A DNA stretch of 59,728 bases, from the NCBI RefSeq assembly GCF_003236365.1, contig NZ_POTZ01000001.1, forward strand, positions 1 through 59,728, written 5' to 3'. Position numbers and translations under genes: made by a program. The DNA comes from Streptomyces sp. NTH33. Lineage in GTDB: Bacteria > Actinomycetota > Actinomycetes > Streptomycetales > Streptomycetaceae. The notes under the pieces are model-generated. The model ran no database searches. It saw nothing but the letters and a program-made list of their open reading frames with translations, and was not told where the DNA came from. Every line of letters begins with the position of its first letter. The first letter of the stretch is position 1. This document shows, piece after piece, positions 26,941 through 37,039 of this stretch.

Positions 26941-27088
26941 GGCGCACCCACCCCTCTCGGTGCCCTTCGCGCGGCCCCCGGACCCGCCCAACTATAAATA
27001 TGTCGATAGGTCTCTGTCGCTACCGTGATTGGACACTGACACTCAGTCAACTAGCCTTGTTCGCGCGGTTCTACGCGCGGGAACCGGA

Positions 27089-27127
27089 GGACGGTCCGAG
27101 CCACGAGGGGGGAGGCTCGGACCGTCC
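27089..27127 (-). terminator. Terminator of the PLP lyase gene
   Basis: Arms GGACGGTCCGAGCC and GGCTCGGACCGTCC form a 14-bp stem with an 11-nt loop, 41 bp past the stop codon of the minus-strand gene at 27168. Confidence 0.85.
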
Positions 27128-27167
27128 GTCGTGCGCGGCCGGCGACCTGCCGGTGGCCGCAAAGCGG

Positions 27168-28349
27168 TCAGCGGGCCGATTCGTCCAGTGCCCGGAGCAC
27201 ATCCGCCACGAGATCCTCGGGGTCCTCGGCACCGACGGACATCCGGATGAAGCCCTCCGGCACCGCGTCCCCGCCCCAGCGCCCGCGTCGCTCGGCCGTG
27301 GAGCGCACCCCGCCGAAGCTCGTCGCGTCGTCCACGAGCCTGAGTGCGTCGAGGAAACGCTCGGCACGTGCGCGCGTGGGCAGAGTGAAGGACACCACGC
27401 ACCCGTAGCGCCGCATCTGCTGTGCGGCGACCCTGTGCGAGGGATCGTCCGGCAGCCCCGGATAACGCAGTCCGGTCACCTCGGGGCGCCCGCGCAGCGC
27501 CTTGGCGAGTGCCAGGGCGGAGGCGTTCTGCCGGTCGACGCGCAGGTGCAGGGTGGCGAGGGAGCGGTGTGCGAGCCATGCCTCCATCGGGCCCGGGATC
27601 GCACCCACGATCTTGCGCCAGCGGCGTACGGCCGCCATGGCCTCGCCGCCGCGGCCGGCGACGTATCCCAGCAGGATGTCGCCGTGTCCGGTGAGCTGCT
27701 TGGTGCCGCTGGCCACCGAGAAGTCCGCGCCGAGCGCCAGCGGCCGCTGCCCGAGCGGGGTCGCCAGGGTGTTGTCGACCGCGACCAGGACCCCACGCTC
27801 GTGTGCCGCCTGAACCAGCCGCCGGATGTCGCAGACGTCGAGCCCCGGGTTCGACGGGGACTCGATCCACAGCAGCCGTGCCCCGTTCAGCACGTCGAGC
27901 TGGGCGTCCCCGCCGGTCGGCGCGGTACGTACCTCGATGCCGTACGCCTGCAGCTGTTCGCCTGCCAGGGGCAGCGCCTGGTAGCCGTCGCCGGGCAGGA
28001 CCACCGCGTCCCCCGCGCGCAGCTGGGAGAAGAGCACCGAGGAGATGGCGGCCATGCCGGAGGCGAACACCAGTGTCTCCACGCCGCTCCGCCCGGGCGC
28101 TTCCAGCTCGCCGATGGCGCGCTCCAGCAGGGTCCAGGTCGGGTTCTCGTCGCGGCCGTAGGTGTAGGGGCCCGTCGGATCGCCCGGCAGATGGTAGTGG
28201 GCGGCGAACACCGGCCCCGGAAGCGTCGGCTCGTGTTTGACCGGCTCGGGCAGTCCGGCCCGCACCGCGCGCGTGCCGTCACCGGTGTCGGCGGGGGAAC
28301 AGGAATCCTTCCGAGCACCGTCCGGGCCGTTCGCCGCGGAATCGTTCAT
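27168..28349 (-). CDS. Cys/Met metabolism PLP enzyme (cystathionine gamma-lyase-like)
   Basis: This 393-residue fold I PLP enzyme of the cystathionine gamma-synthase/lyase family has YTYGRDENPTWTLLERAIGELE, ETLVFASGMAAISSVL, the PLP ring-stacking region GDGYQALPL, VAVDNTLATPLGQRPLALGAD and the PLP lysine in SVASGTKQLTGHGD. The segment FIRMSVGAEDPEDLVADVLRAL closes the C-terminal domain. Family members make or break cystathionine, homocysteine or methionine bonds, and the exact reaction cannot be fixed by motif. ATG 28349 has GGAGGG about 10 nt upstream and removes 13 residues of an upstream frame. A holin-like membrane gene lies immediately upstream on the same strand, ending 39 bp before this start. 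Confidence 0.88.
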   Translation of the reverse strand: MNDSAANGPDGARKDSCSPADTGDGTRAVRAGLPEPVKHEPTLPGPVFAAHYHLPGDPTGPYTYGRDENPTWTLLERAIGELEAPGRSGVETLVFASGMAAISSVLFSQLRAGDAVVLPGDGYQALPLAGEQLQAYGIEVRTAPTGGDAQLDVLNGARLLWIESPSNPGLDVCDIRRLVQAAHERGVLVAVDNTLATPLGQRPLALGADFSVASGTKQLTGHGDILLGYVAGRGGEAMAAVRRWRKIVGAIPGPMEAWLAHRSLATLHLRVDRQNASALALAKALRGRPEVTGLRYPGLPDDPSHRVAAQQMRRYGCVVSFTLPTRARAERFLDALRLVDDATSFGGVRSTAERRGRWGGDAVPEGFIRMSVGAEDPEDLVADVLRALDESAR

Positions 28350-28388
28350 GCCGCCCTGCCCTCCTTCGTTCGGCCCGTCATCGGCCAC

Positions 28389-28766
28389 TCAGTCCTCGTC
28401 CGGCAGGACCATGTGCAGGGCCCAGGAGACGACCGAGACGACCAGACCGCCGAGGACGGCCGTCCAGAAGCCCTCGACGTGGAAGCTCACCTCGAGCTTG
28501 CCGCACACCCACGACGTGAGCAGCAGCATCAGCGCGTTGACCACCAGGGTGATCAGGCCGAGCGTCAGGAGGAACAACGGGAGGGTCAGCACCTTCACCA
28601 CCGGCTTGACCAGGAAGTTCACCAGGCCGAAGACCAGGGCGACGGCGATCAGCGTGCCGGCCTTCCGGGCAGTGCTGTCGCCGGTCAGGGTGATCTTGTC
28701 GAGCAGCCAGACGGCGACCGCCAGGGCACCCGCGTTGACGATCGTCTTGACTACAAAATTCTTCAT
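28389..28766 (-). CDS. Phage holin family 4-type small membrane protein
   Basis: This 125-residue protein has four hydrophobic helices (KTIVNAGALAVAVWLLDKI, AGTLIAVALVFGLVNFLV, LPLFLLTLGLITLVVNALMLLL, FWTAVLGGLVVSVVSWALH). The KPVVKVLTLPLFLLTLGLITLVVNALML segment is diagnostic of the conserved bacterial family once called phage holin family 4 (PF04020). Despite the name it is a chromosomal household protein of unknown function. ATG 28766 is the start and the gene is divergent from the cupin gene, with only 48 bp between starts. Confidence 0.85.
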   Translation of the reverse strand: MKNFVVKTIVNAGALAVAVWLLDKITLTGDSTARKAGTLIAVALVFGLVNFLVKPVVKVLTLPLFLLTLGLITLVVNALMLLLTSWVCGKLEVSFHVEGFWTAVLGGLVVSVVSWALHMVLPDED

Positions 28767-28814
28767 GTGTCTGATCGTGGCAGACGAGAACGGTGACGAG
28801 CACGGGCGAGGGCG

Positions 28815-29132
28815 ATGAAGGCATTCCGGCTGGACGAACTGGAGGCGGAACGAGCCGCCAACGAGGGCGCCTACCTTCAATTCCTGCGGGAGCGGAACAT
28901 GTCGGTCGGTCTGTACGCCCTCGACGCGGGCGACCACGACCCGCAGAAGCCGCACAACCAGGACGAGGTGTACTTCGTCGTGAGCGGCCGTGCCTCGATC
29001 ACGGTGGGTCCGGAGACGACCCAGGTGGCGCGCGGCAGCGTGGTCTACGTGCCGGCCGGAGTCGCCCACAAGTTCCACCACATCAGCGAGGATCTGCGGG
29101 TCTTGGTGGTGTTCTCTCCCCCGGAAGCCTGA
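28815..29132 (+). CDS. Small cupin-domain protein
   Basis: This 105-residue single-domain cupin has the metal-binding motifs in the usual order: first motif around GDHDPQKPHNQDEVYFVVSGRASITV (His and Glu ligands) and second motif GSVVYVPAGVAHKFHHI. Such proteins may be oxygenases, isomerases or sensors, and no substrate is evident. The GAGGG in front of the ATG is only 2 nt away, so initiation may be weak. Confidence 0.85.
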   Translation: MKAFRLDELEAERAANEGAYLQFLRERNMSVGLYALDAGDHDPQKPHNQDEVYFVVSGRASITVGPETTQVARGSVVYVPAGVAHKFHHISEDLRVLVVFSPPEA

Positions 29133-29309
29133 GACGCCGTCTCGGGGTTCCCTAGGGGAACGGTCAGGGGAGGACAAGGGGTGCGGGGGCCCCACCGGAC
29201 CCCTGGCCGTCCTAGCATCGAGTGCAGGACATCCGAAGGGCCCGTACCGGGGGGTGCGGGACACCGACAGGGCCGGCACAAGGCCGGTGGAGAGATGAGG
29301 ACGAGGGCA

Positions 29310-29522
29310 ATGCGAGAGATCTTCGCGGGTCTGCCGTGGTGGGTGAAGTGGATCGCGGTGCCGGTCATCGCCCTGGTCGTCTTCGGCGGCCTGATAGCGA
29401 GCGTGGTCGGCTTCGTGATCAGCCTGCTGTTCAAACTGCTGGTCTTCGTGGCCCTGGTCGGCGGACTGGTCTACACCGTCCGGAAGTTCATGTCGAGCTC
29501 GTCCTCGCGCAGCGACTGGTGA
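29310..29522 (+). CDS. Small membrane protein, DUF5326-like
   Basis: This 70-residue protein begins MREIFAGLPWWVKWIAVPVIAL and carries two hydrophobic helices (WIAVPVIALVVFGGLIASVVGFV and LLFKLLVFVALVGGLVYTV) before a basic/Ser-rich end. It matches the short actinobacterial family DUF5326 in length and opening. ATG 29310 has GAGGA 8 nt upstream; an ATG at 29295 has its purine block too close. Function unknown. It may be expressed with the downstream ssgR but has its own gap of about 195 bp. Confidence 0.75.
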   Translation: MREIFAGLPWWVKWIAVPVIALVVFGGLIASVVGFVISLLFKLLVFVALVGGLVYTVRKFMSSSSSRSDW

Positions 29523-29718
29523 GAGCCGTGGGGCACCGGTGACCGGTAACGGGAATCGCCGGTTCCCTCGCGAGAGGGAAGTTTTCCGGACAGTCCGTCT
29601 GTGAGTGGTGGCGGACGGATAAGGTCCGGAAATCGACGCGGGGCAGGTCCCCGCGGGCGGCTCGCACCCCCACCCGTGCTCCCGGCACGGCTGCCCCCTC
29701 GCGCTACGGGAGTGACCC

Positions 29719-30606
29719 TTGGCCACGGTTGACACCGCACCCGCAGAACGGCACGCGCCCCCCGCGCCCCGGGGGCCGTCCCGTTCCACGGCACTCCCGG
29801 CGCAGCCCCGCTCATCGCCCCCCGTGGAGCAGCCCCGCGCCGCGGTCCCGGATCAGCAGCCCCAGACTCTCATCGGGTCCGTGCAGCGCGCGATGCGCCT
29901 GCTGGAGTCCGTCGCACGGCACGAGCAGGGAGCACCTGCCAAACAGCTCGCCCGCGAGACGGGTCTGGCGCTCCCCACCGCCTACCACCTGTTGCGCACC
30001 CTCGTCCACGAGGGCTATCTGTACCGCGACCGGGGCCTGTTCTTCCTGGGCGAGGCGGCCGAGCGGCTGGGCAGCAGCGGAGCGGCGCAGAAACGTCGCA
30101 GCGTGGTTGTCGAGACGATGGCGCGGTGGCGGGATGTGATCGGCGCGCCGGTGTACTACGCGATGTACCGCGACGGCGAGATCGAGATCATGTGCGTCTC
30201 GGCCTCCGCGGCCCACCCGGCGGTCGAGGAGTGGGCCGACTTCCGTGAGACCGGGCACGCGCACGCGGTCGGCCAGTGCCTGCTGTCTCAGCTGGACGAC
30301 GGCGCCCGCCGCGACCACCTCGGCCGTTACCCCGTGCTGTCCCTCACTCCGTACACGGTCCGTGACGAGCACAGCCTGCTGCGGCGCCTGGAGCGGACGC
30401 CGCGGATGGAGCCGGTGACCGAGCGGCAGGAGTACGCGCTGGGGGCGGTGTGCGCGGCGATTCCCATCACGGTGGGCACCACGGCGGCCACCATGGCCCT
30501 GTCTCTTCCCGCACACCAGGCCGACCGGCTGCTGCCCGCCGCGCGACAACTGCAGCGCGAGGTGGGACGGTGTCTGGGCTCTCTGGCGCTCTCTATCAGC
30601 ATCTGA
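29719..30606 (+). CDS. ssgR: SsgR, IclR-type activator of ssgA
   Basis: This 295-residue IclR-family regulator has a variable Pro/Ala-rich N-terminus (about 1-50), a winged helix-turn-helix at about 52-115 (SVQRAMRLLESVARHEQGAPAKQLARETGLALPTAYHLLRTLVHEGYLYRD), and an effector-binding domain to the end (VVVETMARWRDVIGAPVYYAMYRDGE, FRETGHAHAVGQCLL). The adjacent, downstream ssgA gene is the known target of SsgR in S. coelicolor, where the pair controls sporulation-specific cell division. The start is TTG 29719 with GGGAG about 7 nt upstream, an uncommon but supported start. Confidence 0.93.
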   Translation: MATVDTAPAERHAPPAPRGPSRSTALPAQPRSSPPVEQPRAAVPDQQPQTLIGSVQRAMRLLESVARHEQGAPAKQLARETGLALPTAYHLLRTLVHEGYLYRDRGLFFLGEAAERLGSSGAAQKRRSVVVETMARWRDVIGAPVYYAMYRDGEIEIMCVSASAAHPAVEEWADFRETGHAHAVGQCLLSQLDDGARRDHLGRYPVLSLTPYTVRDEHSLLRRLERTPRMEPVTERQEYALGAVCAAIPITVGTTAATMALSLPAHQADRLLPAARQLQREVGRCLGSLALSISI

Positions 30607-30703
30607 AAACTCACTCCTTGTGATCTGTTGTGTACTTTCAGCAAGATGCACCAGTGTTACGGGATGGGTTCCCGGCCAGTCGACGGCAAATGACGGGGTA
30701 GCG

Positions 30704-31141
30704 ATGCGCGAGTCCGTACAGGCAGAGGTCATGATGAGCTTTCTCGTGTCCGAGGAGCTCTCCTTCCGCATTCCGGTGGAGCTGCGGTACGAGACCTGTG
30801 ATCCCTATGCCGTGCGGCTGACCTTCCATCTTCCCGGCGACGCCCCGGTGACCTGGGCGTTCGGGCGGGAGCTCCTGATCGACGGGGTGGGCATGCCGTG
30901 CGGGGACGGCGATGTGCGCATCGCGCCCGCCGACACCGGTTCGCTCAGCGAGGTCCTGATCCGGCTTCAGGTCGGTGGCGACCGGGCGCTGTTCCGCTCC
31001 TCCACGGCGCCGCTGGTGGCGTTCCTGGACCGCACGGACAAGCTGGTGCCGCTGGGCCAGGAGGGCGCGCTGGCCGACTTCGACGCCCATCTCGACGAGG
31101 CTCTGGACCGTATCCTGGCGGAGGAGCGGAGCACGGGCTGA
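30704..31141 (+). CDS. ssgA: SsgA, sporulation cell-division activator
   Basis: This 145-residue SsgA-like protein matches the family throughout (SFLVSEELSFRIPVELRYE, LTFHLPGDAPVTWAFGRELL, DRALFRSSTAPLVAFLDRTDKLVPLGQE). SALPs are unique to morphologically complex actinomycetes; SsgA localises SsgB and thereby FtsZ for sporulation septa. This gene is the best single marker that the organism is a sporulating streptomycete. ATG 30704 is the start, 97 bp after ssgR. The interval contains AT-rich TTGTGATCTGTTGTGTAC, a candidate SsgR control region, although no palindrome is clear. Confidence 0.95.
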   Translation: MRESVQAEVMMSFLVSEELSFRIPVELRYETCDPYAVRLTFHLPGDAPVTWAFGRELLIDGVGMPCGDGDVRIAPADTGSLSEVLIRLQVGGDRALFRSSTAPLVAFLDRTDKLVPLGQEGALADFDAHLDEALDRILAEERSTG

Positions 31142-31240
31142 AGCGTTACGGCATCCGTACACGGGTGGTGATGCAACGCTTGACCGCGTTCCGCAAGGGT
31201 GCAGGAACGGTTCACCAGCCGGGTGCCGGCCCGCACCGGG

Positions 31241-32665
31241 TCATCGCTTGCGACGCCTGCCCCTCCTGCCCCGTGCCGGAGCGGGCACGGCGGCCGATCC
31301 GGCGGCCGGTCCCTGGTCGCCGCGGTCGGCCGAGACCATGAGCGCCGCCAGGGCCGTGGTGACCGGAACGGAAGCAACCAGGCCGATCGAGCCCACCAGT
31401 GTGCGCACGATCTCCTCGGCGACCAGCTCACTGTTGGCGACGGTCCCCACGCCGCTCTGCGCGATGGAGAAGAGCAGCAGCAACGGAAGCGCGGCACCCG
31501 CGTACGCGAGGACGAGGGTGTTGACCACCGAGGCGATGTGGTCGCGCCCGATGCGGATGCCCGCGCGGTACAGCGCACGCCGGCCCATGGAGGGATTGGC
31601 CTCGTGCAGTTCCCAGACCGCGGACGTCTGCGTGACCGTCACGTCGTCGAGCACTCCGAGCGAGCCGATGATGACGCCGGCCAGCAGCAGACCGCTCATG
31701 TCGATCGACGGGTACAGGCCGTGGATCAGCCCGGTGTTGTCGTCGGTGTTGCCGGTGAGCGCGGCCCAGCCGATGAACAGTGAGCCCAGCACGCCGATCA
31801 GCATCAGCGAGATCAGTGTGCCGAGCACCGCCACCGACGTACGGGCGGACAGGCCGTGACACATGTACAGCGCGATCAGCATGATGGCGCTCGACCCCAC
31901 GACCGCCACGGCCAGCGGGTTCGAGCCCTGCAGGATCGCGGGCAGGACGAACAGGTTCAGCACCAGGAAGCTGACGGCCAGCGCGATCAGCGCCATGACG
32001 CCCCGCAGCCGCCCGACGGCCACGACGGCGAGTGCGAAGACACCGGCCAGCAGCGCCATCGGGAAACGCCGGTTGACGTCGGCGACCGAGTACTGCAGGT
32101 CCCTTGGCGCGGAGGGCTCGTAGGCGACCACGACCTTCTCGCCCTGGTGCAACTGGCGGGACTGGTCGGGCTGCACGATCTCGGTGAACGTACGGCCCTT
32201 GTCCTTGCCGGTGTCCACCCGGATCGTGGCCTTCTTGCAGGTGCTGGAAGCCTGTTGCTGTGCGGAGGAACCTTCGGCGGTGGAGGTGTCGCCGGTCGGT
32301 GCGGCCGCGGAGGCGTTCACCGACTTGCAGCTCACCTCGACCACCTGGGCGACGGTGGCCTGCTGCGTCTGCCGGTCGAAACCCACGCCGGTGCGCTCGT
32401 GCGCCGGGGCACCGCCCGGCCACAGCACGACGAGACCGACCACCACCGCGGCGGCGAACGGGATCAGGATCGCCGCGATGACCTTGCGGAGGTGCTTGGA
32501 GGCGGGTGCGGCCGGCCCGTGGTTGTGCGAGTGCCCGTGTCCGCCGCCGGTTCCCGGGCCGTGCCCGTGCCCGTGTCCGGTATCGGTGGCGTTCCGGCCG
32601 TGCCCGGGGCCGTGTCCGTGCCGCGGTTCGGGCGGCGGATGGGGGTGCTGCTGTGCCGTGGTCAC
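31241..32665 (-). CDS. YibE/F-family membrane protein with His-rich N-terminus
   Basis: This protein of about 474 residues has a cytoplasmic N-terminus rich in His-Gly repeats (GHGHGHGPGTGGGHGHSHNHG), which could bind metal. A helix near 70-92 follows (VIAAILIPFAAAVVVGLVVL), then an extracytoplasmic domain (about 95-220) and seven or eight helices. The YibE/F signature VIIGSLGVLDDVTVTQTSAVWELHEANP and GRDHIASVVNTLVLAYAGAALPLLL are clear. YibE/F proteins have no settled function; transport or metal handling have been suggested. The start is GTG 32665 (VTTAQQHP), with an in-frame extension of 11 residues possible. It ends 99 bp after the convergent ssgA. Confidence 0.85.
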   Translation of the reverse strand: MTTAQQHPHPPPEPRHGHGPGHGRNATDTGHGHGHGPGTGGGHGHSHNHGPAAPASKHLRKVIAAILIPFAAAVVVGLVVLWPGGAPAHERTGVGFDRQTQQATVAQVVEVSCKSVNASAAAPTGDTSTAEGSSAQQQASSTCKKATIRVDTGKDKGRTFTEIVQPDQSRQLHQGEKVVVAYEPSAPRDLQYSVADVNRRFPMALLAGVFALAVVAVGRLRGVMALIALAVSFLVLNLFVLPAILQGSNPLAVAVVGSSAIMLIALYMCHGLSARTSVAVLGTLISLMLIGVLGSLFIGWAALTGNTDDNTGLIHGLYPSIDMSGLLLAGVIIGSLGVLDDVTVTQTSAVWELHEANPSMGRRALYRAGIRIGRDHIASVVNTLVLAYAGAALPLLLLFSIAQSGVGTVANSELVAEEIVRTLVGSIGLVASVPVTTALAALMVSADRGDQGPAAGSAAVPAPARGRRGRRRKR

Positions 32666-32742
32666 CGCCCGATCATCGCAAGAACGGCGCAGGCCCACTG
32701 TTCACCGCGCCACACATGACGCTAGCGTGGAGGCACCTTTGC

Positions 32743-34668
<1,926 letters not shown>

Positions 34669-34698
34669 GCCCCGCCGCGTGCGGGGCGGGGAGGCGTG

Positions 34699-34725
34699 CC
34701 GGAGCCCTCGGGGTGAGGGCTCCGG
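34699..34725. terminator. Terminator between thiC and a convergent gene
   Basis: Arms CCGGAGCCCTC and GAGGGCTCCGG form an 11-bp perfect stem with a 5-nt loop exactly between the thiC stop codon and the stop codon of the minus-strand gene at 34726. Confidence 0.88.
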
Positions 34726-35577
34726 TCACTCCGGCTGGTGGTCCGGACCTCCGAAGTCCGGGCTGGTGAAGTCGGGGCTGGAGAAGCTCGGACGAGGGCT
34801 CGGGACTCCGTCGTGGGGGCTGCTGAAACCAGGGCGGTCGTAGCCGAGTTGCGGGATGCGGCCGGACGGCGCCGACGGGTCCGTACGGGTCGGCGCGGGG
34901 GAGCCGGTGTCGGCGAGTGCGTCGCGCAGGAACGGCAGGATGCCTCGTTCGAGCAGGGCTTCGTGCCAGGCCTCCCTCGCCTGGACGAGTTCTTCGGCCG
35001 GTTCGCCGTAGGGTCCGGTCTCCAGCGGGGGACGGTTGCGCAGTGCGGTGAGCAGCAGTCCGGCGGCGGCCACGAGGATCGCGGCCGCGGTCACGGCACC
35101 GAACACCCAGCCCATAGTGATCATGGTCTGGGCGAAGGGCTGCGCCGGGTCGAGCATCTTCAGGATGTAGCCGACGAGCAGGAAGAGGGCGGCGGCTATC
35201 CCGGCCAGGACGGGGGCGAGCACCGCCGCGACGGCGCCCGCGCCCGCGCCGGTGGTCTCGACGACCCCCTCCACGGTGGCGGCCAGTCCGGTTCCGTCCG
35301 GCTCGGCGGAGCCGGACCGGCCGGTGGTGGACAGGGTGGCCGACACCGGCCGGCGCAGCTCCTCGCGGATCTTGACGTAGTGGTGGTATTCGGTCGCCGC
35401 GGCCGCCGTGATCAGAGCGGTGGCGCCCAGTGCCATGGTGCGCAGTTGTTCCGAGTTGAGCCGCTGTCCGACAGCGGCCAGTTCCGGACGGTGAGGGGCG
35501 GAGCGCAGCGCCTCATCGAGGATCCGCTCGTATTCCTGGCGGTCCTCGCTCAGCAGGTGCTGCGGAACGCTGTTCAT
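34726..35577 (-). CDS. Membrane protein of unknown function
   Basis: This 283-residue protein has an N-terminal hydrophilic part (MNSVPQHLLSEDRQEYERILDEALRSAPHRPEL), two or three membrane helices (a weak one about 45-62, then AVAAVLAPVLAGIAAALFLLVGYIL and WVFGAVTAAAILVAAAGLLLTAL), a soluble EAWHEALLERGILPFLRDAL segment and a disordered Ser/Pro/Asp-rich tail ending in SPDFTSPDFGGPD repeats. I do not recognise the family beyond actinobacterial hypothetical proteins. ATG 35577 is favoured because the GGGGG block lies 6 nt upstream; the ATG two codons earlier abuts it. Confidence 0.7.
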   Translation of the reverse strand: MNSVPQHLLSEDRQEYERILDEALRSAPHRPELAAVGQRLNSEQLRTMALGATALITAAAATEYHHYVKIREELRRPVSATLSTTGRSGSAEPDGTGLAATVEGVVETTGAGAGAVAAVLAPVLAGIAAALFLLVGYILKMLDPAQPFAQTMITMGWVFGAVTAAAILVAAAGLLLTALRNRPPLETGPYGEPAEELVQAREAWHEALLERGILPFLRDALADTGSPAPTRTDPSAPSGRIPQLGYDRPGFSSPHDGVPSPRPSFSSPDFTSPDFGGPDHQPE

Positions 35578-35770
35578 GTGCATCCCCCGATGCTCCGTAG
35601 GGCTTGGGGCTCGCGCGGCGGCGAGCCGTCGGGCAGAAACGGAGGGGAGCCTGCTACGGATAAACCGATGGTAGAGCCGTGACGGTGCGCGGTGACAGGG
35701 GATTTCCACAAATTGGGTGCCGACCTGCGCGGTCGTCTCGGCAGGGCGGCTTCCCGGTGAACGGCCGGAC

Positions 35771-36841
35771 TTACAGCGGAAGTTGCTGGACCAGCAGCTT
35801 TCCGGCCATGGTCACGCCGCCGTCCATCGCGATGGCGAGTCCGTCGGCGTAGACGTGCGGTCCCTCCACGACCGGGCCCGCGCTCTCGTCGTCGTCCTCG
35901 GAGCCGACCTGGCCCAGCAGATAGGGGATGGGGCTGTGGCCGTGAACGATTCGGGTGCCGCCGTACGTATGGAGCAGGGAGCGTACGGCGTCGGCGCCGC
36001 CCTCGTCGCGGAAGGAGAAGCGCTTGGTGAACTTGCGGAACAGGTCCCAGACCTCGTTCACGTCGTTGCGCGTGAGCGTCTCGCGGACGGTGTCGTTGAC
36101 CTCTTCGATCGAGGCGCCGTAGTCGAGATAGGCGGTGGTGTCGGAGTGCACGAGCAGATAGCCGTCGACCTCCTCGACCGCGTCGAGGCGGGCCATCCAC
36201 TGCAGGTGGTGGTCCTGGAGGCGGTCCATGTCGGACTTCTGGCCGCCGTTGAGCAGCCAGGCCGCCTGGAAGGTGGCGGTGCCCGCGCCGGAGTTGACGG
36301 GGGTGTCGCCGAACCGCTTGGCGCCGAGCAGCAGCAGCTCGTGGTTGCCCATGAGGGCCTTGCAGTAGCCGCCGGCGGCGGCCGCCTCGGCGGACAGCCG
36401 CATCACGAGGTCGATGACGCCGATGCCGTCCGGTCCGCGGTCGGTGAAGTCGCCGAGGAACCACAGCCGCGCGGTGCCCGCGCACCAGTGGCCGGCGGAG
36501 TCGATGAGCCCCTTCTCCTGGAGGGCGGCCACCAGCTGGTCGAGGTAGCCGTGCACGTCACCGACGACGTACAGGGGACCCGGGCCGGTGCCGGGCTGTG
36601 CGGCGGGCGCGGGGGCCGGGTCGACGGTCACCTGGACCGTGTCACCGCGGTTGATGACCGGCAGGTCGCGCTCGGTGGGCGTGTACGCGTCGGAGTAGCC
36701 CGTCCGGGCCGGCCGGGCCCTCTCGGCGGGAGGCGTGCTGTGGGCGTACGGACCGGTCTCGTTGACGTACGCGGGCACCCGGAAGTCGCGCAGCGTTGCC
36801 GTGCGCTCCACCTCGGGTCCCTGACCGGCCCCCTGAGTCAT
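35771..36841 (-). CDS. Metallophosphoesterase (PPP-type phosphatase)
   Basis: This 356-residue protein has the PPP/calcineurin-like metal-binding motifs in order: GDVHG at 94-98, GDFTDRG at 130-136, GNHE at 165-168, then HSDTTAYLDYG and GTRIVHGHSPIPYL. Such enzymes dephosphorylate Ser/Thr proteins or small molecules such as diadenosine polyphosphates. The first 85 residues are disordered and proline-rich, so it is probably soluble. ATG 36841 (MTQGAGQ) has GGAGGGG just upstream, which rules out a start five codons earlier that would contain the ribosome-binding site. Substrate unknown. Confidence 0.88.
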   Translation of the reverse strand: MTQGAGQGPEVERTATLRDFRVPAYVNETGPYAHSTPPAERARPARTGYSDAYTPTERDLPVINRGDTVQVTVDPAPAPAAQPGTGPGPLYVVGDVHGYLDQLVAALQEKGLIDSAGHWCAGTARLWFLGDFTDRGPDGIGVIDLVMRLSAEAAAAGGYCKALMGNHELLLLGAKRFGDTPVNSGAGTATFQAAWLLNGGQKSDMDRLQDHHLQWMARLDAVEEVDGYLLVHSDTTAYLDYGASIEEVNDTVRETLTRNDVNEVWDLFRKFTKRFSFRDEGGADAVRSLLHTYGGTRIVHGHSPIPYLLGQVGSEDDDESAGPVVEGPHVYADGLAIAMDGGVTMAGKLLVQQLPL

Positions 36842-37039
36842 CGACCCCTCCACCATCGCGCCGCATCTGCACCGCTTCGGACTGCCTGGTCGCAGCGGCC
36901 CGCGGTGTCGTGGGCCCATCATAGGAATGCGGATCGCGCCATGTGATGACCCAGGGGTGGTGAATCGGGACAGGACTCCGGTTCGCCGCGGCTTTCGCCC
37001 CGTTTGACCGATCTACGGCGGTCCCGCGGTCGCCCCGTC

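Noticed and set aside
28389-28766. Prophage holin
   Set aside because: PF04020 members are widespread chromosomal membrane proteins; no other phage genes are present nearby.
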